A stretch of DNA of 64,000 nt from Platycnemis pennipes (GCA_933228895.1 OW121848.1:163138688-163202687), one strand, 5' to 3'; numbered from the stretch's first letter, positions 48,728-61,328 are shown. Made by a program: numbers and translations. Notes: a model not told the origin generated them from the letters alone.

Positions 48728-49721
48728 TCTCTGTAAATTTTATTTGTAATAAAATCAATCCGTTTGCAATTTGCAATAAAGTCAATCGTGAAAAAAAGGA
48801 GAGGCTCCGAAACGCAGCCGTATTTTGACGAGTCGGAGAACATGGAGTGGGGAGCAAGTCAGCGCCCACTGAACATAAATAGCAGTGTACACATGTTCAC
48901 ACCTGATGGAAAATGCTACTGGACGGCCATCAACGATCATCAATCTTTGTTCGAACTCCGTCGCAGACCTGCTAGCCTCTTTATATCGATACAACATCCA
49001 AACATTTTTCTGCACTTCGACATTGTTTACCTCTCGGTCCACACAGTAAATATTAATCATTCTCCTTTTGCAATTATTGTATTTTGAATGCTTACAGTCG
49101 TCTTTGCTCTGTGACAACTCTCATCCAAGCCTCGCCGTCAAAAATGCGCATACACCAGACACATATCCGTAATTTTCCTGATTTAATGTCCCATTTCTCC
49201 CGAGCTAGTTTTTCCAGATCAAGTACATTCTCCTAGTAAAATTACATCTTCACCTGGGCTATTCTACTAAATATTTCTTCTCATTCCTTCCTATCATCGC
49301 TGGTTGTTCTGTTTCCTAATTAGACATAACCCTGTACTTTTTCAGTTTTTTTTGTTTTCCCAGTTTAGCATTCATATTACCCTAGGACTAAAGATGCAAT
49401 ATCATTTTTTTCTCTTATTTATCAAAACTTGATACCAACTCATAGCCTGGTTTAGGTTAACATGCTTCTTTTTAAAGCATTATTCTGTATCTGCCATCAG
49501 TATTAAATTTGGTGTCTCCCGACTCAAATTAGTGTTGACTAAGGTAAATATAAATGTTGCGAGTGGCGTTGATACCTGGGCACACTTTTCCATCGACATT
49601 TCTCTTGCGGCGATCACAATGAAATGTTTTCAGAATTGCATTTGAGGTTAGTGGTATGCGGTACTGATTTTTTGTAAAAATAGTTGATTCAAAAATCTTT
49701 TAAAAATTTTAATCAGGACTA
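48728..49721. other. Intergenic, no supported gene
   Basis: Frames at 48764-49087 (+) and 48782-49117 (-) overlap and show no domain. The right part is AT-rich. Confidence 0.5.
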
Positions 49722-50330
49722 AAACACACAGAACGCACTTCGAAAACAAAGACGATTCGTCAGCATTCGCCCGGCACATTCTTGAATTGGGCCAACAAAG
49801 TGACTACCACCCGGAGTGCATACAATATGCCGAAAAAGGACGAAAATTGGACGCCTGTGAGCAGCGGGCGATCGGCCTCGCGAGGAATTCCACTGCCTCG
49901 TCAACGATCTCACTTTCGCACATTAATCTCCTTTTTCACTCGTCACCTTGCCTCCCCACAACCCTCACTTCCCCACCCTCCACCCTTCCACCACCATGAC
50001 TATACAGTGTCCCATTGATCGTGTGTCATTTTTGACCTGTAATTTTAGACACTTTCTTTCAAGCCACATGGATGAAATTTGGTACCTGGCTAGAAAAAGG
50101 TTTTAAGTTTTGTTGAGTCAAAGGAAAATATTAAAATTATGACCTTTTGACCCCAGAAATAGGGTCCAACCTAAAATCCAAATTTTGCCTTATGGACTTT
50201 CAATGTTAAAATACTCGAAGTATAAAAAAGACAGAATTATTTGACGAAACTTTCAAATAATAGGGTTTTGGGCACGAAGGACACGATAGGAGAACTTTTG
50301 AGGCCGAAAATTGCAACCGTGACCCTTGAA

Positions 50331-50604
50331 AGGTCACAGTCAAGGTCACAGGGGTTACAAAAAATGAATCACCGCTACAAACCTGTCGAATCATAGGTTT
50401 AAAAAGGTGCCAAGGTCGATTTTCAGGTCTTCAGTTCCCTCTTTTCATCCCTTGACATTCAAGGGTAAATCAGGGGTCAAAGGTCATAGTTGTTACAAAA
50501 GTAAAATGAGGCTACAAACCTGTCGAATCATAGGTTTAAAAAGGTGGCAATGTCGATGGTAAAGTCATTAGATCCCTCTTTTCATCCCTTAACCTTCAAG
50601 GGTA
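50331..50604 (+). repeat. Two-copy 137-bp tandem repeat
   Basis: The block GCTACAAACCTGTCGAATCA starts at 50374 and again at 50511 (period 137), and CCCTCTTTTCATCCCTT with CTTCAAGGGTAA recur with similar spacing. Copies differ at scattered positions. It lies inside the extra DNA of the Penelope-like element. Confidence 0.85.
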
Positions 50605-50624
50605 AGTGTATATACTGGATATGC

Positions 50625-50690
50625 TCCAAATATTGTTTCCTGAGGATGGTGTAACTGCCGAAACCGGTCGTTTGTAAAATAAATTTTGTG
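50625..50690 (+). ncRNA. Hammerhead-like motif at Penelope-like 3' end
   Basis: CUGAGGA (50640-50646) fits the CUGANGA core. An extra U, stem II GGU/GCC (one wobble) with loop GUAACU, GAAA (50660-50663), stem III ACC/GGU with almost no loop, and GUC (50667-50669) follow. Stem I pairing is weak (about one pair). The near-absence of a stem III loop is like the minimal hammerheads described for Penelope-like elements, which may act as dimers. Core looks intact; activity unproven. Confidence 0.5.
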
Positions 50691-50876
50691 GAAGTGACTG
50701 AGTGAATTCATTAAAAAAAAAAGTTGGCAGGAAATCTTAAAAAAATAAGGATTATTGTTATTTCGCACATATAAACTTTCATCTTGAGGTACTTGGAGTA
50801 TTTGCAATCCAACTATTAGAAATATGATTCAGGAAAGGAAATAGCTACAAATAAAATCAATCCGTTACAGATACGT

Positions 50877-51124
50877 AACTTTGTAAGATCATAAAGAGAC
50901 ATTCGGCTATTGGAAGACATTGTTTGGGAAGTCTGCATACTGAGGACTTACATTCCAGATTAACTCAACTTGTTAACTTCAATTTTCTTCAGTATTAGGC
51001 AGACGTTACAGGTATCACCCGAATCTACATCATAGGAAAATACGGAAGCCGAAAAGTTGGGCTTGACCGAAAGATTCAAGGATTCGCAATGCTTAAAAAT
51101 ATTGCAGCATTGAAATTTAAAATA
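50877..51124 (-). repeat. 247-bp repeat, copy B of inverted pair
   Basis: Inverted duplicate of 48480-48727. The minus-strand frame reads KFQCCNIFKHCESLNLSVKP and NFSASVFSYDVDSGDTCNVC and ends at the same stop. Beyond the shared part it has CTGTAACGGATTGATTTTAT where copy A has TAATAAAATCAATCCG, i.e. the same ATTGATTTTAT block in opposite orientation. Not recognised as a known family. Confidence 0.85.
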
Positions 51125-52082
51125 AAAAATATGGTAAAATCCGTGGAATGAAAGCATTGGCATACTCTTCTGGTAGTTTTTCGGGAAATTAAAATTTTAC
51201 CCTGATGTGGCTATTCCACAAGTTCATGTTCAGCATAAGGCATATTTACGAAGTTTAGTGACGATGAAAACTGCTCGAGCCCACGAAAAACATCACAATG
51301 AAACAGCTGTAACTTCCTAACTGGTTGTTGGAAATACTGGTGAGGATGAATCTTTACACAAAAATCTCACTGCGTCCTCAGATGCATTGAATGGTAGCAC
51401 TGCTGTCCATCGGAGAAATTATTTTCTAGTGTCGGATTCCCAGTTGCATTCCTTGCTGTGAGCATCTATCTTCTGAATTACTTCTTGAAACAGCAGAGGA
51501 TAATAGCAGCTTTTTACTGAAGATCACCTTACAGCATACATTGTTTCCTTAATTACGGAAAGACACTCAGATGAACACGCATCAGGGCAGCACGCTCTGC
51601 ACAAACCACCAATATCTGCCAATCAGCCACTTCAGAGAGGGAAGAGGGGGAACTGGTTTGATGTGGTAGCTATAATACCGTGGACCTAGACTCAGCGAGG
51701 ACCTAGACTCAAACCTTGTTGTGACAAAGACCTTTTCAATGAGAAAATGGGGTGGTTACTCACGTACCGTGAGGAAATCCCTAAGATGTTAGCACTTAAA
51801 ACTATCGAATGTAAAACTTGGCGATCTTGGTTAAGAGTAGCCAACGTCGGATGTCTCTCTACTCACCCCCGTTTGCAGTATACTTCCATTTCATAGCGAA
51901 TTATGCACATAATCTAAATGTTGCAAGCAGTTCCACCATCCACACAGAAACCATTCTATCCAATTCACACCTAATATAGTTTATAGGTCGTACCGGCGAC
52001 AACAATGCCCAAATGATCGAAAAAATATTTTTTGGTCTTTGTTTAACAAACACCATTGAATAAAATTTATTTCTGTTTCCAA
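51125..52082. other. Intergenic, no supported gene
   Basis: No domain or element recognised. A GGACCTAGACTCA phrase is repeated twice near 51682-51712. Confidence 0.5.
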
Positions 52083-52700
52083 AAGACCCAGTGTATGGGA
52101 TCCCTATGAAATCGGTCTAAATACTGAACTTGAACGTGTGCAGCGAAGATCGGCAAGATTTGTAAAGGGACGGTATGATAACCTTACTAGCGTAAACAGT
52201 CTATTCAATGAATTAAATTGGGAATCATTGTCAGATCGCAGGTTGAAATTTAGACTTAGTCTCTTAAATAAATTCCAAGACCATATTTTCAGTGATGATG
52301 TTAAACATATTTTGCGGACCCCAACTAACTATGGTAGACTGGACAATAATCATAAAATTAGTGGAATTGATTTCTGAACTGATAGATTCAAAATGTCCTT
52401 TTTCCCTCGTACAATTAGAGTTACGAATAACGGTAAATATGTCCAATCGGAGAGTAGGTACGGATAGCATTGGTAGCTGCATGTTGGTATGAGTACTTAA
52501 AGCTAACCCTACTAACAGAATGTTTTTGAATGTTTGCTTTGCAATTTCTATCTTTTTTACATAGTGAAGTACTGACTAGTATATTAATACTATTCCTTTT
52601 TTATGCATGATATGTAGTGCATGTTTGGTAAGAAATCACCCCCTGCCGTACACCTTTGTGCTGGCAAGCAGGGTACTATGTAGATGTCGATGTAGAAGAG
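52083..52700 (+). pseudogene. CR1/Jockey-group non-LTR C-terminus and 3' end
   Basis: The frame starts at SVWDPYEIGLNTELERVQRR and continues SARFVKGRYDN, SLFNELNWESLSDRRLKFRL and SLLNKFQDHIFSDDVKHIL. After a stop at 52376, TDRFKM and SFFPR-like residues follow in another frame. The VW-P, LERVQRRAARF and ESL-DRR signatures mark the C-terminal domain of CR1/L2/Jockey-type retrotransposons. The 3' tail (52605-52700) ends TGTAGATGTCGATGTAGAAG. Only the last part of ORF2 is present, and it is broken. Confidence 0.85.
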
Positions 52701-55700
52701 GTACAAGAAAATTAGGATCAATTCCGCTAATTAAGGCAACAGCAGCCAATATTTTCACTATATTTGATAGGATTAAACAGTACAGAGGAAAGAAAATAGA
52801 GTAAATAAATATTGTTTATGGCATTTTGAGATAAATTTGCTATTAACTCCAGAATGTAAAACATCTACAACGATGAAATATAAATATCAAATTGCTTGTC
52901 AAATATGAATACTGCTGTAATGAATCTGAATGGCGACACAAGTAAACTTCAGAATGTGATTGGTTTTAGTCCAGAGTCACTATAATGTAGAAATGCATTT
53001 AATATATTGCAATGAGTTTTGGAATCATAGTGTAACGTCTGGGCGGTGATTGGAGTGGCGGGGGTTTCTGCTTATGCCTGAAAAATATGTGGTCCTATTA
53101 CAACCTGAGCGTCGATTATATAGACATGGAAAAGTGATATCAATTTAACATAATATAAAAATGTTGACGAAATAATAATATTTTCCCTTTCGATGCCATT
53201 TCTAGAAATGATATCACACAAATTCCAAATGTATCTTAAATGTAATTGTTATTCACTTGCATAGTGTAAATCTTAACGGCAAAGCTAAAAAGCAATTATT
53301 TTAGTTGACATAGTAAACGAATACCATATTATGGAATTTGGCATTAAAATATTTTATGCAAACACATTTTCCAGGCAGATAAAAAGCACCAAAATTTAAT
53401 AAATTAATTTACGGAAGTCTGGTTCATTTCATTACACCTTCACTGAAACAAAGTAATTTAAAAGCAATAAAACCTGGTTTATATATTATTTTCAATATAC
53501 TTTAGAAATCAATTTATAATATTTAATCAATGATGATTTGTAGTTACTCCAAATTTTAATTTTGAATGTATTCTAGGACGCATGGCAGTTTAATGATAAG
53601 TGGGTAGCAAAATTATTGATAGAAAGAGAACTCCGTATTTATTCCATCTGCCGTAGGAGAGGCACATTTTCAGTTAAATAATTCTTAATGCCATACTTTT
53701 TCCATAACGTTACATCACACTGTACACATAAGCGACATATGTGATAACTTCTTGTTTTTGATTATGGCTCGAAGACCAGCACTTCAATCTGAAACGTCTA
53801 AAGTACACGTCAAATAGTGATTTTTTTCACAAAATATCGCCAATTCGTTTTTAAAACTTTTTGTAACGCTGACAAGCCGAAGACGCAACCTCATGACTGC
53901 AAAATTAAAATATCTCTCTTAATTAACTTTTCAAATTTTTAGGAATTTAAAATAAATTACAGAAAAATAGATTAATCTACGAGCATCTCCCGCTCTGGAA
54001 TATTCTCTCAAACATAACGCCTCAATATCTCAATGACCTGAGACCACTTTGCCGTTAGCGTATCCTCGTTGACCAGATTCGCCCTTCAACCCTTGCGTTT
54101 TTACTCACCCTCGACCACTGATTTAAACTAACTCAATCTCGTTGATATTACTTTGCGACTAATTGTGAGTGAACGCAGCAATTAATAGATATTTTCAATT
54201 CACGTTTTCTAAGGCACCCAAATAGCAGCAGAAAATGAATTAAATCTAATTACTGCCAAGGAGACTAATTGAACTTTTGATTCGCTGAAAGTGCTCATCA
54301 ATATGGAATGTCACAACCAATGACACATAATTAAACTTTTCGATCCTCAAAATCTACTCATTTCTATCTGTTGCAATTTTGCATCATTGGGTTCGGTATT
54401 GGATAACCGAGTACATGTATTGATGCACATGGTAATTCGCATGCCCATGCGTAGATGAAAATCAATATCCGATGCTAAGCGCCATTTCAAACGCACGTTT
54501 GACATTATATACTGACACTGCTTCTCTTGTCGTTGCTCCTATTTAATGTAACTGAATTGAAAAATAACTCATACTGAGTTCGTATTCGTTTTACATAGGT
54601 ATTTGCTTTAAAAATTATTTTTTAAACAAAGAGTCTTGTGAATGGGCAATGAAGATAAGTGATTTCATTATGAGGGCATCTTGCTCTAGAATGGCCACCA
54701 CTACAATAACCATACGCCAGGAATATGATTCACGGCAGATAAATATAAATAAAAGATAGAGAAGACAACTTATGCTCAACGAATTTTAAAATCTGTAATA
54801 CTTACATAATTTGCCATATACGATAAAAATGTGTTGCCGTAATGATTCAACACATTTTTGCTGTATCATTGCTCAAAGATCATAAGTTTGGTTGAAAATT
54901 AAATAAGAAAGAAGAGCTTGATGTCCATGCAGCTTATAATAACCAAATTTATTTTGCAAAAGACGCTAATGGCAGACAGTATTTCTACACATATTCCAAA
55001 GAAAAAGCATCAAGGAATCATCTTGCATAATAAATCTTTCAGTACATTTGTTAAAAAATACAAAAACTTCCAGCTCGTAACTTTTACCTTGGAATTTATA
55101 GTGTGTTATAGCATACGTGAGACCAGAATTTGACTCAAAGGTTAGATGAAGCATCATTTATTTTCGTTTTCACCATTCCTTACGGCCGCCGCAGTCCATT
55201 CAAACCCTAAAATTATCCTGGAGGTTGCTCTTTGAATTCCACCGACATATGGCGTCCCGCGACGATTTCTTCACTTCACGCGTCATCCGCTCGGACGATT
55301 CGCGTGCATCCACACCATCGCGAGGCTGGGGGGACAGCAGCGTCGCCGCTCGCAGCCGCGCATAAACAGAGGCGCCGGAGAGCCTAGGGGGAGGCATAGA
55401 GGAGAGACAGAGCCCCCCCAAATCACCGCATAATTGGGTCACAGGCGACCAACTTCTGCTGCCGCTAGCAAAACGCAACCATCGCCTCCCTCCCTCACCC
55501 CCTTCCTCGCCCCCCCCCCCCTCCACTTCCCCCCCCCTCCTCCGTCTTCCCGAGACTGCACAGTTCCCCCCCCAGCTCAACCCACCATTCGCAGCGAGGT
55601 AAATGAATAACACAGCCCAGACGTCAAGGAATCTCCGTGATTCGCCCGTGGCGGAAATGGAATTTTGAAAATTCGGTTCTGTTCCAGTGCATTACTTTCT

Positions 55701-58700
55701 TCGCGCTCACTCCCACTCTTAAGAGTCATTTCCAGGCGAGGTTTTCCTTCAAAATGCAATGCGCTTTAATGTAAAGAGCCAAAAAAATTCTCCTTAAAAG
55801 CTCCCGTCCTCTTTGCAATTTTAATCTCCTCACAGGTCATCGATCTCCTTACTTTAGAGTCAAGTTAATTTCTCTCTTCACGAAGTCAGGCCCTTGGTAT
55901 AGGAATATTCCTCGAAAAAATGTGGAGCTACCTACTTTTAGACTTATTCTGCCAAACTCTAATCGTAAGTTTTAATTGTCATTTTAGTGTTCGAAGTGAA
56001 ATAACTAGGAAAGAGGATTTTAGCTACCTAATTTGATGGTAGTAAATTACATGGTGACTCATCATTTAGTTTCTAGTTTAATGCATATTCACTGATCAAT
56101 ATCAATTGTTCTAACTCTCGTATTGGCTGCAAGTTAGAAATTAGAGCTACAGATTAAAATTAGAGGTCATTCTGGCAATTGTACAAAAACATCGTGCAAA
56201 TGAATTTCTTTAGCTTTCATACTGACGGAATGTATTAATTTTTATTTGTAAAATTAATAATTATAAACAATTAGCATTGGATATAATTTATACCATCATG
56301 AGGTGAAGTAACATCCGATAGTAAAGTGAAATTTGGTACCACTTATCCTTTTCCACAGTTTGGAAGTATCATGATTCATCCCTACTCCTCCATAAAAGAT
56401 TTTGACATTTTAGTCTCATTTCTCAAGTAAAACGTTTCCTAAACTTGAAGTCAAAAATAAAGAAATGCTGCTTCCATTCTCAAGTAAAAGGGTAAAGCAA
56501 TAAGGGAACATAATACGTTTAAAGTACTCTGATAAGAAGAGAGTTTTCTAATAAGACCTGATAATTGCTAGTAAGTTCATCGGGCCAGCTAGGTAAGATC
56601 TATGCTATAAGAAACTTCATGATCCACCCACTTTATGTCTTGACTAGCGCCCAATCCCAACATGCTTATAGCCGATACATTTCCACTAGCAACAACTATT
56701 ACTTAAAGCTGGAAATATAGGATTGGCTTTGCTGGTCTGGCCTTTGCTTTCACTCGTATCGAGTTTGATTTTGATTATTTGATTTGCCTATTAAACATCT
56801 AGGTTCATTCATTTGAGCTTATAAAAGTCCTCTTTGTGGCTAGAAGAAGGTCCAAAACCAACGAGTTTAATCTGTGTGTGCTCTTTAATATATTTAGAGA
56901 AATAATAAGGTTTACTTATACGAATCTACAGTGATTTAGATTTTTTCTTAAAATCGTCCGCTGTAGGTACTTGTCATTGGTTTAAGTGCATATTCAGAGG
57001 ACACAAATATTATTTTTTGAAGTGCAAATCATCATTATAAACAGTTCAGTTTTCAAGGCATAATTTCAATATTCTTACTAGCAAAATGGAAGCAGCACTT
57101 GATAAATATGTTACGTACATAATCTAGGTTGTTTGATTTTTAAAGTGCACTCATACCCTGTTTACAGTTTGCGTAAATATTAAACTATTTTCGTAGCTCG
57201 AAATTCTCCTGCCTTCGATCTTCCTCACACACCTAAATCCTTCAATGACTGAAATGACACTCCTCCCTTTCCCGGTCGTCGCACCGCAAGGCACCCTTCC
57301 CCCCTGCCCCACCTCCCCCCCCCCTTCGTCACTGCACCCTCGATCCTCCCTTGGCCACCCCCTCTCCCCCCGCTTTTCATGCTCGCCAAATGCATAATTC
57401 CACGCCAGTGACACTTTCCCGTGGAAAACTTTGCTCCCCGAATGTTCCGTCGAAAAAAATGAAACAAAATGGCTCGCACAACGACAAAAGTGATTGTCGG
57501 ATTGATTTTATGTCCGAACTGCTGTTTTGAGGGTCGTCGGTACGAGCGTTGAAATCGCCGCACATTCAGACGAGAGGGTTGGGGACCTAAAATCAAAGTT
57601 GTGGTTGAGGGAGGGTCGGGAAAGAATGCTTCCGCCGCCGGGCCGGACTTCCCGGTGTAAAGGGACAGGGAAGAGCACGGAGATGTGGAATCATGACAAT
57701 CTCTATTTTCCAACCTCGGCCGACGAGAAATTTCACAGCTGTGCCTGCCTTTAACATTCATTCTATCTCCACCAGATAACGAGATGAGGGAATGCAATAT
57801 ATTTTAACACTGGAAAGATGTTAAATATTCAAAAACTCAATATTCTTTATAGCATTTCTATTATGTGTTTCGTTACTCTTCTCCTGACTTAATAAATATT
57901 TTCACCAGAAGACTCAAACGTTTGCCATCCCGTACTTGTTGGCATTCTTGTAATGAATCAGGATATATAAGGGTTCTAAAATAATGTCAATAAATAAAGA
58001 TCATCGATTATTAGTAGGTACATGGTTAAAGACGGAAAACTTTCTCCGAGAATAACTTTAGGTATGTAGGTTACATTCTCAAGCATTTGTGCAACAACAA
58101 TTTTCTTAACAATTTTAAAGTACTTCAGAGAAAATAAATTACCGTATCAAAAAAAATATGAATGGCAAATAGCGGTTCGTAAGCATTTCGATGCCAAAAT
58201 ACTAGCCTCTGATAAAATAATTATAAGAATTTTGAATACTTTTGCCACAGAATATAGTATACTAACAAACGACACTGTAACCGATACAGACAACATTGGA
58301 TTTTAGAGGCTTTTTAACAACAGAAAACTTAGTTTCCAGGTACTCTCAACACTAAGGTTGTGTTGCACCGCCGTAACTATAATTTCCGTCACATTACAAA
58401 CATAATATGCATTCCCAGGCGATATTGGAAACTGCAAAATTTGGGTTGTCTTTCCGATTACCGGCCTGGCTACCTTGGCTTTAATTGCAATGCAACGCAT
58501 TAACAAATGACGAACGAAGAGTAAAAACGCGTACTGCGACCAGCCAAGCCACAGGAAAGTCAATGACTTCCACGACACGCCTGTTCCAATCAGGAGAGTT
58601 GTTCCTAAAATCTTGATTTGTCTCAAATTACTTATTGAAAATATCCGGATATATAGTACGACTGAATCAGACTGAAAAAAGTATTGAATGAACTGAGTAG

Positions 58701-60460
58701 CTGCATTTATATCTGAGATGAACCCAACAAATCTCTACTTTTATGTGAGGCAGGAGGTAGCTCCAATGAAGTCATGTACCACCGTTGGACCGTACTACGT
58801 GTGATACATCGATTACTTCTGCTTATAATTAATACCTTTAGAAATCGATTTCATCTTCAAATTCTCTCTTATTTTCGTAACACATGGTTGGCCCTTTTAG
58901 CTACTTAGTGATGCGGTATTGAATATTCCTTCACTCTTTTTACGCATTAATTTGAATCCGTATAAAACTATATATTAATCTTACGTGAACGTAGAATTCA
59001 CTGCAGACACGAAAATTTTTTCCTGACTGAAGCGAAACATCATTCGACTCAGTCAAAGTCAACAAATAAACTTGACATCTGCTGCTCTTTATCAACTGTG
59101 AACTACAGCACCTTATGCAATGCTCTGTCACAAATGCCAATACGAATAAAGTACAAAACTGCCTACGTGGGTACAGCACAGTGAAACTTATTAAGGATAC
59201 TAATTGATTGAACCTCGGCATACGTAGTGGGAAAATACATACAACGGTTTCATACTTCCCACTTACTTCACACCAATCTTTCCACAGCATTGGCATAAAA
59301 CCGACTCCAAGCTTTTCAAAATGCATTAAATAATCTTTTCGACAGACGCGAAACCTATATGCAAATGAACGCCATGCATGCTGCGTTGGCCTGTAATCTG
59401 AAATTATTCATAGCATAGGCGGCAGCGTTTACAGTACGGTTTCTGAAAGAGGAGCGGTAAGTAGCGCCATAGCATGTAATACATTATTCACGTGGCGAAA
59501 ATTCATAGAGGGTACCGTAAAAAATATGGCCGATAAGTAGGCGAGCGACAAATAATTCATGCGTCCTTTCCGGAGAGGGCGTTCTTTCTCCCGCTTCGGG
59601 AATAAAACAAGAGAGGTGCAAGTGGGGGGAGGCGAGCGCGACGGGAGCGCCTCGGGTGGCAGAGCTGAAGACTAAGTGGCGGCCCGGAGGCGGGAATATT
59701 AGAAGGCGGCCCGCGGATTGAGGCGGGGATGAGGGGGCGGGGAGGGATGGCTGGGGCGGGAATGGGGCGAGATAAGGAGTATTAGCAGAGGGGTGGAGGA
59801 GGGAAACGTCAGATGCGGGCTATCCCTCGCCGTTTCTCGGAAGAGGGAGACGAATTGTCTGTGGGTGGAGTGAGGGCCTCCACCATCCCCCCGGGGGGTG
59901 ACTCCAATTCTTCTCAGTCCCTTCGCTGCCTCCTCCGCGATCTGCTCCGTGAAGCGACCAGAGGGGCGGACGGTGGCCCCGCAGTGAATGCACAAGCGCC
60001 TGCGATGATCGCCTCGCCTCGAATGATGACGGCAGTGGAGTGGGCCTCCAATAGAAACCTCAAGACGACCGATTAGTTAATAACCGAAGTCTCGCGCGGA
60101 ACGACGTTCCCCAAGTGACGGAAACTCTCGAAAAGGAAAATTGAAATGCTTAAATGCACCATTCACGTAATTCGGAAGATAGAGCTGTTCGTTTGCAGAA
60201 GAATCGTGACCGCCGCGATGAAATGCGTGTGTAAAGTCTGATATTTGTTTTGTTTGTTTGGGAGATGTTTGGAGGGTTGCTGGGGGAGTGAAGCGGGGGG
60301 ATGGGGAACATCCAATATTTTTTATAACTCTTTGAATGTGAAGTTTATTACCTATAATGTGCTTTGCGAAAATTTTGCTGAAGAATTAAGTTGTGTTGCT
60401 ACGATATCACTCCTTGAAAATTGTGCCTTTTCGGCAGCTTAAAAACGCGACGTCATCGCA
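52701..60460. other. Long AT-rich intergenic stretch with three GC-rich islands
   Basis: No gene supported over 7.7 kb. GC-rich islands lie at 55200-55640 (C runs near 55505-55570), 57190-57720 (C-rich 57295-57375) and 59540-60130 (CpG-rich). Overlapping frames such as 57225-57797 minus (190 codons) and 55200-55613 minus (137 codons) have no domain. The frames at 58303-58626 and 58940-59326 are open but unrecognised. Confidence 0.5.
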
Positions 60461-60896
60461 TGACGTCACGGCACGGTATCACTATGGGCGCTGTTTATTT
60501 GTTTATGCGTGGAGGTACGTTGTTAAATGAATACTTGGCGAAAACGTATGTATTTATCTCATTTGTTTAATGCAATAAACGATTGTATTTCAATTTTTTA
60601 TACATGTAATATGGATGGTAACGAGCAAATCGTCCATAAATTATATAATGCCTGTATATTGCCCAAGAATTTCAGTTACGTTTATGCAATCGTTAGATTT
60701 TTTTAAGAAGAACGCTTCCATAAGGGATTCAACCAGAGGAAATTCTCGGAATGTGCTTTTTTCGGTATATTTTCAGTCATCGTTTCGTTCGGGAAACGGC
60801 TAAAAACCTTAAAAACAATGTATTCACTTCGTTTTATTTTAAAAATAAATGTATGTCTCCGTAGCAATATGGAACCTATGCCGTGCAGTGACGTCA
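60461..60896. mobile_element. Candidate MITE with TGACGTCA-type inverted ends
   Basis: TGACGTCACGGCACGG at 60461-60476 and, read inward from the right, TGACGTCACTGCACGG ending at 60896 are inverted repeats with one mismatch in 16. They are 436 bp apart end to end. The interior is AT-rich, with only a short frame (60615-60803, no domain). No convincing target duplication was found, so this may instead be two CRE-type regulatory sites. Confidence 0.4.
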
Positions 60897-60909
60897 GAAG
60901 GCGTTTCAG

Positions 60910-60919
60910 GTCACGTGAC
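60910..60919. promoter_or_regulatory. GTCACGTGAC palindrome (E-box type)
   Basis: A perfect 10-bp palindrome with a CACGTG core, matching the class of site bound by bHLH-ZIP factors such as the MITF/TFE group. Two TGACGTCA (CRE-type) sites are at 60461 and 60889. They lie 200-700 bases upstream of a candidate exon. Function inferred from motif only. Confidence 0.25.
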
Positions 60920-61128
60920 TTTCCTCAATTTTCGGGAACATTTTAATTGCATTTAATAATCTTTGTGTCTGGCATAGAAAATGTTGGCTTATATTCGTGA
61001 GAAAATTTCGCATCAATTACATCATTAATCTTCGAGAAACATACATCATGCATATTCCCCATTGTTGGGGTTGTTGATGTTGTGTGGAGAGGGAGAAAAG
61101 GAGAGTCTGATAAGCAGCGTTTTCTTTA

Positions 61129-61328
61129 TTGAAGTTAGTGTTCTACCGTTATATATGTGCCGACGTTACACACGTTATTGCGCTGCAGAACACGCATCTC
61201 AACAGTGGAGGTGCACTCGTTGACGCTCGTGAAGTAGGTTTACAACCTTTAGGCCTTGAGATGGAAAATGTAGCAAAGCAAGTGTTAAGACTACAAAATT
61301 TAGCAAAAATCAAGTCACTCACAGCCAA
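61129..61328 (+). CDS. Possible internal or first coding exon, unknown protein
   Basis: A 67-codon open frame with normal, not low-complexity, amino-acid content, including DVTHVIALQNTHLNSGGAL, REVGLQPLGLEMENVAKQVL and RLQNLAKIKSLTAK. It runs into CCAA-GTAAGTG at 61329, a good splice-donor match. Upstream, TTTTCTTTATTGAAG ending near 61134 could serve as a splice acceptor. I do not recognise the protein. It is the only frame in the window that looks like host coding sequence with a splice site, but it could also be part of an unknown mobile element or chance. Confidence 0.3.

Larger units (their letters stand above)
49722..50700 (+). pseudogene. Penelope-like element 3' part, truncated GIY-YIG
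   Basis: The + strand frame opens inside the endonuclease at THRTHFENKDDSSAFARHIL, continues ELGQQSDYHPECIQYAEKG and RKLDACEQRAIGLARNS, then diverges. It lacks the GVY and YIGQTGR part present in the 43.7 kb copy. The element's terminal segment is at 50610-50700 and includes a hammerhead-like motif and AAAATAAATTTTGTGG. Between about 50005 and 50609 lies roughly 600 bp absent from the other copy, including a 137-bp tandem repeat. Flanked at a distance by the two copies of the 247-bp inverted repeat. Confidence 0.85.

Noticed and set aside
56820..56900. Further hammerhead-like string (AGAAGAAGGTCCAAAACC)
   Set aside because: Lacks CUGANGA and GAAA; similarity is too weak to support.
57225..57797. 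190-codon minus-strand frame as a gene
   Set aside because: GC-rich island effect: several overlapping frames, no domain, mixed low-complexity sequence.
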